From CAYWGR01 sp964458015 (GTDB taxonomy: Bacteria; Planctomycetota; Planctomycetia; Pirellulales; Thermoguttaceae), in assembly GCA_964458015.1 (NCBI GenBank), contig CAYWGR010000163.1, positions 1 to 13,114 of the forward strand: 13,114 bases of DNA, given 5' to 3'. The position numbers were made by a program, and so were the translations under genes. Within the stretch, counting starts at the first letter, position 1, and every line of letters begins with the position of its first letter. This document shows positions 6,503 to 12,519 of this stretch, piece after piece. The notes beneath the pieces are model-generated. The model was not told where the DNA came from. It did not search any database and worked only from the letters and a program-made list of their open reading frames with translations.

Positions 6503-9500
6503 GTGGAAAAGAGACGCTTCGTGACCATCGACGGCAATGAAGCAACGGCCAATATCGCCCATCTTTGTAATGAAGTGATGGCGATTTACCCCATTACCCC
6601 ATCGTCGGGATTGGGAGAGCTGCCCGACGCCTGGGCAGCCGCCGGACGCAAGAACATTTTCGGAACGATCCCCGACGTGGTTGAAATGCAGAGCGAGGCG
6701 GGCGCCGCCGGTGCGGTGCATGGCTCGTTGCAAGCAGGTGCGTTAACGACGACGTTTACAGCCTCGCAAGGCTTGTTGTTGATGATCCCCAACATGTTCA
6801 AGATCGCCGGGGAATTGACCTCGACGGTGTTCCATGTGACGGCCCGCACCGTGGCCACCCATGCTTTGTCGATTTTCGGCGACCACGGCGACGTGATGGC
6901 CTGCCGTTCGACCGGCTGGGCAATGCTTTCGTCGGCCTCGGTCCAAGAGTCGCAAGACATGGCCTTGATCGCCCACAGCGCCACGCTGGAAGCCCGCGTG
7001 CCTTTCGTTCACTTCTTCGACGGTTTCCGCATTTCGCACGAAGTAAACAAGATCGAGCAGCTTACGGAAGACGACTGCAAGGCGATGATCGACATGGACT
7101 TGGTCGCCGCCCACCGCGAGCGGGCCCTTTCGCCCGAGCGGCCGAAGCTGCGTGGCACGGCCCAAAATCCCGACGTTTTCTTCCAAGCCCGCGAAGCCTG
7201 CAACCCGTTCTACGCCAAGTGCGCCGGCATCGTGCAGAAGCACATGGATAAGTTCGCCAAGCTGGTCGGACGGCAATACCATCTGTTCGACTACACCGGC
7301 GCTCCGGATGCCGATCGCGTGATCGTCATCATGGGCTCCGGCATCGGCGTGGTCGAGGAAACGGTCGAGAAGCTGGTTGCCGAGGGGCAAAAGGTCGGCG
7401 TGTTGAAGGTGCGTTTGTTCCGCCCCTGGGATTCTGCCGCCATGATCGCCGCGTTGCCGAAGTCGGTCAAGATGATCGCCGTATTGGATCGCACGAAGGA
7501 ACCCGGCGCCGCCGGCGAGCCTCTGTACCAGGACGTAGTCACTTCGTTGGCCGAATGCTGGACCGGCGCCACGCCGAAGGTCATCAGCGGCCGCTACGGG
7601 CTGTCGTCGAAGGAATTCACGCCGGCCATGGTCGCCGCCGTGTATGCCGAACTGACCAAGGCACAGCCGAAGCGTCAATTCACCGTCGGCATTCTCGACG
7701 ACGTGGGCAATCTCAGCCTGGACTACGATCCGCACTTCACAACCGAGAAGGACGACGTCGTCCGCGCAATGTTCTTCGGGTTGGGCAGCGACGGCACGGT
7801 CAGCGCCAACCGCAACTCCGTGAAGATCGTCGGCGAGAACACGCCGTTGCACGCCCAGGGCTATTTCGTCTACGACTCGCGCAAGGCCGGCTCGGTCACC
7901 ACGTCGCACGTGCGATTCAGCCCGCGGCCGATCAAGGGTTCGTACCTGGTTCACCGGGCCAGCTTCGTGGCCTGCCACCAATCGCAATTCCTGGAACGCA
8001 TCGACATGCTTTCGCAGGCCGATCCGGGCGCGACCTTCCTGTTGAACACCACGTTCGGCCCCGACGAGATTTGGGACAATTTGCCGGCCGAGGTGCAGAA
8101 GCAGATCGTCGATAAGAAGCTGAAATTCTACGTGGTCGATGCCTACGACGTTGCCCGAAAGACCGACATGGGCGTTCGCATCAACACGATCATGCAGACG
8201 TGCTTCTTCAAGTTGGCCAACGTGATTCCGGCCGACGAGGCGATCGTCCAGATCAAGGAAGCCATCAAGAAGACCTACGGCAAGAAGGGCGGCGCCAAGG
8301 TTATCGAAAAGAACAACGCCGCGGTCGATGCCGCCTTGGCTTCGTTGTTCGAAGTAAAGTATCCGGCGCAGGTCACCTCGAAGCTGCACATGGTTCCGCC
8401 GGTTCCGGCCAGTGCCCCCGCGTTCGTCAAAGACGTGTTGGTCGTCATGATCGCCAATCGCGGCGACGACTTGCCGGTTAGCGCCATGCCGGTCGATGGC
8501 ACGTTCCCGACGGCCACCACCCAGTATGAAAAACGCAGCATCGCCCAGGACATCCCGACTTGGGATTCCAAGATTTGCATCCAATGCGGCCAATGCTCGT
8601 TGAATTGCCCTCATGCGGCCATCCGCCTCAAGGCTTTCGATCCGGCCAAGCTGTCCGGCGCTCCCGCCGGCTTCAAGTCGGTCGATTACAAGGGCAAGGA
8701 GTTCCCCGGCTGGAAGTTTGTCGTGCAAGTCGCGCCCGACGATTGCACCGGCTGCGGCCTCTGCGTTGCAACTTGCCCTGCCAAGGACAAGGAGCGGGCC
8801 AATCACAAGGCCATCAACATGGAGTTGAAGACGCCTCAATTGGAGCAAGAGCGGGCCAACTTCGACTTCTTCCTCGCCCTGCCCGAGGTGGATCGCTCGA
8901 AGGTCAAGCCCGACACGATCAAGGGCTCGCAATTCTTGCAGCCGTTGTTCGAGTTCTCGGGCGCGTGCGCCGGTTGCGGCGAAACGCCCTACGTCAAGCT
9001 GTTGACCCAATACTTTGGCGACCGGATGCTGATTGCCAACGCCACGGGCTGCTCGTCGATCTACGGCGGCAACCTGCCCTGCACGCCTTACGCCGTCAAT
9101 CCCGAAGGACGCGGCCCCTCGTGGGCGAACTCGCTGTTCGAGGACAACGCCGAGTTCGGTTTGGGATTCCGGCTGGCCGTTGATAATCAACTGAAGTTCG
9201 CTCAGGAACTGCTCCGCCGGTTGTCGTCCCAATTGGGCGACGAACTGGTCGGCCTGTTGTTGAACAACAAGCAGGAAACCGAAGAGGAGATCGTCGCGCA
9301 ACGGGCTCGCGTGGCCGAGTTGAATAAGAAGCTCAAAACCATCAACTCCAGCGATGCCAAGGCCCTGTTGGCTTCGTCCGACTACCTGATCCGCAAGAGC
9401 ATCTGGAGCTTCGGCGGCGACGGTTGGGCCTACGACATCGGGTTCGGCGGCTTAGACCACGTCTTCGCCTCGGGCCGCGACGTGAACATCCTCGTGCTCG

Positions 9501-10075
9501 ATACCGAAGTGTACTCGAACACGGGCGGACAAGCCTCGAAGTCCACCTTCCGTGGCGCCGTGGCCAAGTTCGCCGCGGGCGGAAAGGCCGGCTGCAAGAA
9601 GGATCTCGGCATGATCGCCATGGCCTACGGCAACGTGTTCGTCGGCCAGATCTCGCTGGGCGCCAACCCGATGCACGCCATCCGCACCATCCGTGCGGCC
9701 GAATCGTATCGCGGCACCTCGCTGTTGATCGCCTTCTCGCACTGCATCAACTGGGGAATCAACATGGTCCAGGGCATGGAGATCCAGAAGGACGCCGTGG
9801 CCTGCGGTTACTGGCCGCTCTACAGCTTCGACCCGCGCGACGACGCTCACCCGTTCCAACTGGCGAGCAAGAAGCCGGTCGGCGCGTTCAAGGACTTCGC
9901 TTTGAAGGAAGCCCGCTTCGGCATCCTCTCGCGCTCGAAGCCCGAGGAATCGACGCGGCTCTTAGAGCTGGGTCAGCACGACATCGACAAGCGGTTCCAC
10001 CTCTACGAGCAGTTGGCCGGCGTCGACCGTGCCGTTGCCGTCGAAGCAGCCGCGGAAGAAGCGAAAAAAGCCTAG
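6503..10075 (+). CDS. nifJ: pyruvate:ferredoxin (flavodoxin) oxidoreductase, single-chain
   Basis: A 1190-aa homodimer-type PFOR that oxidatively decarboxylates pyruvate with CoA to acetyl-CoA and CO2, reducing ferredoxin or flavodoxin in the cytoplasm. All domains of the fused enzyme are present. The N-terminal substrate/pyrimidine domain has YPITPSS (29-35) and SIFGDHGDVMA. The middle gamma-type domain includes GSGIG near 278-282. Two 4Fe-4S motifs are CIQCGQCSLNC (Cys692, 695, 698, 702) and CTGCGLCVATC (Cys748, 751, 754, 758). The C-terminal TPP domain has CAGCGE (Cys822, 825), TGCSS (Cys850), GDGWAYDIG (973-981) and NTGGQ (1006-1010). A late Cys1081 (HCINWG) completes the four-cysteine proximal cluster with 822, 825 and 850. 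Length is usual; the oxygen-protective C-terminal extension of Desulfovibrio africanus PFOR is absent or very short. Codon use is strongly biased (Lys mostly AAG), suggesting high expression. The gene has its own terminator and a DHOD-like partner gene about 1.2 kb downstream. Confidence 0.97.
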   Translation: MEKRRFVTIDGNEATANIAHLCNEVMAIYPITPSSGLGELPDAWAAAGRKNIFGTIPDVVEMQSEAGAAGAVHGSLQAGALTTTFTASQGLLLMIPNMFKIAGELTSTVFHVTARTVATHALSIFGDHGDVMACRSTGWAMLSSASVQESQDMALIAHSATLEARVPFVHFFDGFRISHEVNKIEQLTEDDCKAMIDMDLVAAHRERALSPERPKLRGTAQNPDVFFQAREACNPFYAKCAGIVQKHMDKFAKLVGRQYHLFDYTGAPDADRVIVIMGSGIGVVEETVEKLVAEGQKVGVLKVRLFRPWDSAAMIAALPKSVKMIAVLDRTKEPGAAGEPLYQDVVTSLAECWTGATPKVISGRYGLSSKEFTPAMVAAVYAELTKAQPKRQFTVGILDDVGNLSLDYDPHFTTEKDDVVRAMFFGLGSDGTVSANRNSVKIVGENTPLHAQGYFVYDSRKAGSVTTSHVRFSPRPIKGSYLVHRASFVACHQSQFLERIDMLSQADPGATFLLNTTFGPDEIWDNLPAEVQKQIVDKKLKFYVVDAYDVARKTDMGVRINTIMQTCFFKLANVIPADEAIVQIKEAIKKTYGKKGGAKVIEKNNAAVDAALASLFEVKYPAQVTSKLHMVPPVPASAPAFVKDVLVVMIANRGDDLPVSAMPVDGTFPTATTQYEKRSIAQDIPTWDSKICIQCGQCSLNCPHAAIRLKAFDPAKLSGAPAGFKSVDYKGKEFPGWKFVVQVAPDDCTGCGLCVATCPAKDKERANHKAINMELKTPQLEQERANFDFFLALPEVDRSKVKPDTIKGSQFLQPLFEFSGACAGCGETPYVKLLTQYFGDRMLIANATGCSSIYGGNLPCTPYAVNPEGRGPSWANSLFEDNAEFGLGFRLAVDNQLKFAQELLRRLSSQLGDELVGLLLNNKQETEEEIVAQRARVAELNKKLKTINSSDAKALLASSDYLIRKSIWSFGGDGWAYDIGFGGLDHVFASGRDVNILVLDTEVYSNTGGQASKSTFRGAVAKFAAGGKAGCKKDLGMIAMAYGNVFVGQISLGANPMHAIRTIRAAESYRGTSLLIAFSHCINWGINMVQGMEIQKDAVACGYWPLYSFDPRDDAHPFQLASKKPVGAFKDFALKEARFGILSRSKPEESTRLLELGQHDIDKRFHLYEQLAGVDRAVAVEAAAEEAKKA

Positions 10076-10105
10076 TCGGCGAAAAATTCGCACTGTCTTG
10101 ATTTT

Positions 10106-10147
10106 ATCGGGACGGCATCCCAGATGCCGTCCCGATTCTTTTTCTTG
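10106..10147 (+). terminator. intrinsic terminator of nifJ
   Basis: A perfect 13-base-pair stem, left arm 10106-10118 and right arm 10124-10136, around a 5-base loop (CCCAG). It is followed by a T-rich tract TCTTTTTCTT, starting 31 bases after the nifJ stop. It is a strong factor-independent terminator for the plus strand. Confidence 0.88.
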
Positions 10148-10162
10148 CATCCCAATGCCGTC
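10115..10162 (+). repeat. imperfect direct repeat of the terminator's right half
   Basis: The 17 bases at 10115-10131 (loop plus right arm of the terminator) recur at 10147-10162 with a single base deleted. The second copy has no matching left arm, so it does not form its own terminator. It may be a duplication remnant of a palindromic element. Confidence 0.6.
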
Positions 10163-10284
10163 AGCAAGCAATACAGGTACTACTTTCAAACCGCATGTCC
10201 ATTTTGCGAATAAACAGCATGTATTCCCGAAGCCCAGTATCCAACCAAGAAAAAATAACCCAGCAAACATTAACACCGTGATAT

Positions 10285-10371
10285 GTGGGGGCTGAAGTGT
10301 GGTCATTTCTGCAGTCTACCGCCACAAACCAGATAGACTGGCCTTGGGAAAGGCTTCCTATTAGCCCCCAC
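10285..10371. other. possible folded RNA element in the 421-base gap after nifJ
   Basis: The gap 10076-10496 holds the nifJ terminator and no gene I can support. Within it, GTGGGGGCT (10285-10293) and AGCCCCCAC (10363-10371) are perfect 9-base inverted copies. Between them are two smaller hairpins: CAGTCTA paired with TAGACTG, and GCCTT-GGGA-AAGGC. Together these would make an 87-base three-way-junction-like fold. It matches no RNA family known to me and lacks tRNA T-loop and anticodon features. Strand is undetermined. Chance pairing cannot be excluded. Confidence 0.3.
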
Positions 10372-10434
10372 TTGCGTGCAAGTTGCATGAGTACTACGCT
10401 AAGGGGGGCAAATCAATTCGTTAGCGGTTTCCGA

Positions 10435-10464
10435 ATGACACGATCAATTACCGACCGCTAGATA
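10435..10464 (+). promoter_or_regulatory. candidate promoter of the 127-aa membrane protein gene
   Basis: ATGACA (10435-10440), an 18-base spacer and TAGATA (10459-10464). An inverted repeat, TAGCGGT (10422-10428) and ACCGCTA (10454-10460), straddles the -35 and touches the -10, a layout typical of repressor operators. The upstream arm could alternatively pair with CGCTAA at 10397-10402. Confidence 0.3.
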
Positions 10465-10496
10465 AACATTGTGGACGTGGGAAGGGGATAGAGATC

Positions 10497-10880
10497 ATGT
10501 TCGCATCGGAGCGCAAGACGCATCATCGAGTTGGAGTGGCTATTTGGTGCCTACATATTAGCGCGATTTTGTATTTTTTGGTGGCATTGTTTGTAGTTAT
10601 TGGCAGTGTTTCTACAAATGGTGAGCGCGGTCCCATGATTAATGGGAACATCGGGATTGTGCTGATCCTCGTCTGTCTGGCTATTATCATTGTGATCGAG
10701 AAGGTCGTGGCGGGACTTCATCGCCGCCGGTTTTGGGCATGGGTAGTTGCCTTGTGCATCTTCGCGATGTATGTGCCGTCACTCTTTCTTCCCATCGGAG
10801 CCCTTGGCTTGTGGGGTCTACTGGATTCGGAATCCCGAACAGAATTTGGTATCGGAGTAAATCCAAAACCAGGAAGCTAG
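10497..10880 (+). CDS. small integral membrane protein of unknown function
   Basis: A 127-aa protein without a cleavable signal. It has hydrophobic segments at about 12-37, 51-73 and 79-107, so three (possibly four) membrane spans. A basic loop HRRRFWAW (75-82) precedes the last span, and the conserved-looking PSLFLPIGALGLWGLLD stretch (94-110) is followed by a short polar tail. I know this tail pattern from small planctomycete membrane proteins but cannot assign a function. GGGGA lies about nine bases before the ATG. Base composition and codon use (TTT, GTA, ATT, TTG) are clearly more AT-rich than in nifJ or the DHOD-like gene, so it may be a more recent arrival or a weakly expressed gene. 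It stands alone between the nifJ terminator and the DHOD-like gene, with only a possible small ORF behind it. Confidence 0.72.
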   Translation: MFASERKTHHRVGVAIWCLHISAILYFLVALFVVIGSVSTNGERGPMINGNIGIVLILVCLAIIIVIEKVVAGLHRRRFWAWVVALCIFAMYVPSLFLPIGALGLWGLLDSESRTEFGIGVNPKPGS

Positions 10881-10883
10881 AGC

Positions 10884-10997
10884 ATGCCGAAAAGGGCACG
10901 ATATCTTGCCCCTCGCCGCATGCCCTCTGGAGCAAAGAAGACTGTGGTGCCTGAAGAACTCAAAGCATCTGGCTATGAAGCCAAGAACTGGTACTAG
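10884..10997 (+). CDS. possible 37-aa basic small protein
   Basis: ATG at 10884 opens a 37-codon frame ending at TAG 10995-10997. The protein begins MPKRARYLAPRRM, is rich in Arg/Lys in its first half, and ends GYEAKNWY. A good ribosome site (AGGAAG at 10871-10876) sits seven bases ahead, overlapping the end of the membrane-protein gene. The start is three bases after that gene's stop, consistent with translational coupling. I do not recognise the family. Continuing past the TAG gives 19 more sense-like codons before TAA, so this could also be the truncated start of a longer gene. The rest of the 380-base gap up to 11260 holds only the promoter of the next gene. Confidence 0.42.
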   Translation: MPKRARYLAPRRMPSGAKKTVVPEELKASGYEAKNWY

Positions 10998-11179
10998 GAT
11001 GGCCATCAGGTTTGCCGTGTCATCGATTCGGGACATGCAAGATCACAATAAAATTGGCATAATAACGTCCGAAACACCTGTCCAACATCGCAGACAAGAA
11101 GCCAATTTCTCATCGGGACGCGAAAATTCGCTACAGACACCCCATTCTGGGAAATAATCGGGTAAGAAACGAACGGTGA

Positions 11180-11207
11180 TTCTCAGGGCTTGACCGCGCG
11201 GTATAAT
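11180..11207 (+). promoter_or_regulatory. candidate promoter of the DHOD-like gene
   Basis: TTCTCA (11180-11185), a 16-base spacer and a perfect TATAAT (11202-11207). The predicted transcript starts near 11214, giving a leader of about 47 bases to ATG 11261. The -35 hexamer and spacer length equal those of the candidate nifJ promoter. Confidence 0.55.
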
Positions 11208-11260
11208 TCTGGCGAGGGATTGTCCTACATCAAGACTGCGGACCTTAAGGAGATGGAATT

Positions 11261-12268
11261 ATGTCTGTCGATCTCAGCACGACCTATCTCGGTTTGAAGT
11301 TGAAAAACCCCCTGGTGATTTCCGCCTGCCCCCTGACGGGCGACATCGACCAGCTTCGCCGATTGGAGGAGGCCGGGGCGGCCGCGGCCGTTTTGCCTTC
11401 GCTGTTCGAGGAGCAAATCGAACACGATGCCGAGGAATTGACCAAAGTCCATGAATTCGGCACCGAAAGCTTCGCCGAAGCGCTGACCTACTTCCCCGCA
11501 CAAGACGATTATCGTGCCGAGCCCGACGAATACCTGGAAACGATCGGCCGCGCGAAAAAGGCGGTAAAAATCCCCGTGATCGCCAGTATTAACGGATCGA
11601 GCAAGGGCGGCTGGGTTCGCTACGCCAAGATGATGCAGGACGCCGGGGCCGACGCCCTCGAATTGAACGTCTATTTCGTCGCCGCCAACCTGGAAATGAC
11701 CGGTCGAGACGTCGAAGCCCGCTATTTAGACCTGGTGTCCGAGGTAAAACAGTCGATTTCGATCCCCTTGGCGGTCAAAATTGGCCCCTATTTCAGTGCC
11801 ATGGGCAACATGGGCGTTCAGTTGTCCAAGGCCGGCGCCGACGGCCTGGTGCTGTTCAACCGCTTCCTCCAGCCCGATATCGACTTGGAACGCATGGAGA
11901 CGACGCCCAAGCTCCAGTTAAGCGCCTCGGCCGAGTTGCTGACGCCCCTGCGTTGGATCGCCATCCTGCGCGGACGCATCCAGGCGTCGCTGGCTGCCAC
12001 GGGCGGCATCCACAACGCAACCGGATTGCTCAAGGCTCTGCTGGCAGGCGCCGACGTCGGCATGATCGCCTCCGTGCTCTACCAGAAAGGCTTCGGGCAA
12101 GTGAGCGAAATCCTCACGTGCGTGCGTCAATGGATGGAAGACCACGAATACGAATCGGTTGAGCAACTCAAAGGCAGCATGAGCCTTGAGAATTGCCCCA
12201 CACCGGCCGCCTTCCAACGCGGCAATTACATGAAAACGCTGACTTCCTACGTCGGCAAAGCAATTTAG
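11261..12268 (+). CDS. dihydroorotate dehydrogenase-like flavoprotein (not a canonical PyrD)
   Basis: A 335-aa TIM-barrel flavoprotein of the DHOD class 1-like group. It begins with the family's LGLKLKNPLVISACPL block (10-25). FMN-contact positions are recognisable: Asn17, Asn111 (ASINGSS), Asn136 (LELN), Lys173 (AVKIGP) and a phosphate-binding end in TGGIHNATG (247-255) and GADVGMIAS (263-271). True class 1 enzymes carry an N-x-S-C-P-N catalytic loop; here the equivalent reads LELNVYFVAAN, with no catalytic Cys or Ser. Oxidation of dihydroorotate is therefore doubtful. Such proteins are known beside nifJ-type PFOR genes, and here nifJ is the nearest large gene upstream, so a role in ferredoxin or flavin redox chemistry is an inference. 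AAGGAG eight bases before the ATG sets the start. It is followed directly by a heptamer repeat array. Confidence 0.87.
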   Translation: MSVDLSTTYLGLKLKNPLVISACPLTGDIDQLRRLEEAGAAAAVLPSLFEEQIEHDAEELTKVHEFGTESFAEALTYFPAQDDYRAEPDEYLETIGRAKKAVKIPVIASINGSSKGGWVRYAKMMQDAGADALELNVYFVAANLEMTGRDVEARYLDLVSEVKQSISIPLAVKIGPYFSAMGNMGVQLSKAGADGLVLFNRFLQPDIDLERMETTPKLQLSASAELLTPLRWIAILRGRIQASLAATGGIHNATGLLKALLAGADVGMIASVLYQKGFGQVSEILTCVRQWMEDHEYESVEQLKGSMSLENCPTPAAFQRGNYMKTLTSYVGKAI

Positions 12269-12269
12269 T

Positions 12270-12339
12270 TAGGGGCTAGGGATTAGGGGCTAGGGACTAG
12301 GGGCTAGGGACTAGAGGCTAGGGATTAGGGATTAGGGAT
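12270..12339 (+). repeat. tandem heptamer array, ten copies of TAGGGRY
   Basis: Ten head-to-tail 7-base units begin two bases after the DHOD-like stop. Unit variants are TAGGGGC, TAGGGAT, TAGGGAC and one TAGAGGC; a partial unit follows at 12340. The first six units alternate GGGGC and GGGAY forms (a 14-base higher order), and the last three are identical. Because 7 is not a multiple of 3, the array places TAG in all three plus frames. Repeated G-tracts separated by three or four bases make the plus strand a strong G-quadruplex candidate. Confidence 0.92.
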
Positions 12340-12352
12340 TAGAATTTATTCT

Positions 12353-12398
12353 CTCGTGCCCAAGCTCCGGCCCCTTTACCTCGTGCCCAAGCTCCGGC
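12353..12398 (+). repeat. 19-base direct repeat, two copies
   Basis: The same 19 bases occur at 12353-12371 and 12380-12398, starting CTCGTGCCCAAG and ending CTCCGGC. Only the second copy continues into the complementary arm that completes the hairpin at 12382-12407; the first looks like a truncated palindrome. Confidence 0.8.
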
Positions 12399-12407
12399 TT
12401 GGGCACG
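12382..12407. terminator. perfect 11-bp hairpin with UNCG-type loop between convergent genes
   Basis: Left arm 12382-12392 and right arm 12397-12407 pair perfectly around TCCG closed by C-G, which in RNA is the very stable cUNCGg tetraloop. No long T-tract follows on either strand. It lies between the DHOD-like gene (plus) and the PDZ gene (minus), so a role in termination or 3'-end protection for either is plausible. It may equally be a dispersed palindromic repeat. Confidence 0.5.
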
Positions 12408-12415
12408 CATGTTTC

Positions 12416-12441
12416 AGGAAGCTCTGCTTCCTTTCTCTCTC
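12416..12441 (+). terminator. possible terminator hairpin with pyrimidine tract
   Basis: AGGAAGC (12416-12422), loop TCT, GCTTCCT (12426-12432), then a pyrimidine-rich TTCTCTCTC. This is a short 7-bp stem with a U/C tail, compatible with termination of plus-strand transcripts leaving the DHOD-like gene. Confidence 0.4.
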
Positions 12442-12453
12442 CCCGCGCAACAA

Positions 12454-12483
12454 CAGGGGCGACAGCATGAACTGTCGCCCCTG
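12454..12483. repeat. perfect 12-bp palindrome with 6-base loop
   Basis: CAGGGGCGACAG (12454-12465), loop CATGAA, CTGTCGCCCCTG (12472-12483). It is GC-rich and perfectly paired, with no T-tract on either side. It could end transcripts of the minus-strand PDZ gene or be a member of a REP-like palindrome family. Confidence 0.6.
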
Positions 12484-12519
12484 GATGCTTATCGTATTGT
12501 CCGAATTGGAAAGCCGCGT

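Noticed and set aside
6743..9301. 852-codon open frame on the minus strand inside nifJ
   Set aside because: It is the antisense shadow of strongly biased nifJ codons. Its sequence is rich in Gly/Arg/His/Asp repeats without domain motifs, while the plus strand encodes a complete PFOR.
9962..10306. 114-codon minus-strand frame overlapping the nifJ end and terminator
   Set aside because: It runs through the terminator and into nifJ codons, has no ribosome site, and only its first 30 residues look hydrophobic by chance.
10285..10371. tRNA gene of long-variable-arm type
   Set aside because: The length fits, but there is no T-loop GTTCRA, no D-loop GG and no plausible anticodon arm; the outer stem is 9 bp.
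10161..10388. 75-codon minus-strand frame in the gap after nifJ
   Set aside because: No recognisable motif, no ribosome site, and it overlaps the inverted-repeat region.
11190..11207. TTGACC at 11190-11195 as -35 of the DHOD-like promoter
   Set aside because: Only 6 bases separate it from TATAAT, too few for a sigma70 promoter; TTCTCA at 16 bases fits better.
11818..12217. Minus-strand frames inside the DHOD-like gene
   Set aside because: Shadows of the plus-strand gene with no domain content or ribosome site.
12270..12339. CRISPR array
   Set aside because: Units are 7 bases and contiguous, with no spacers.
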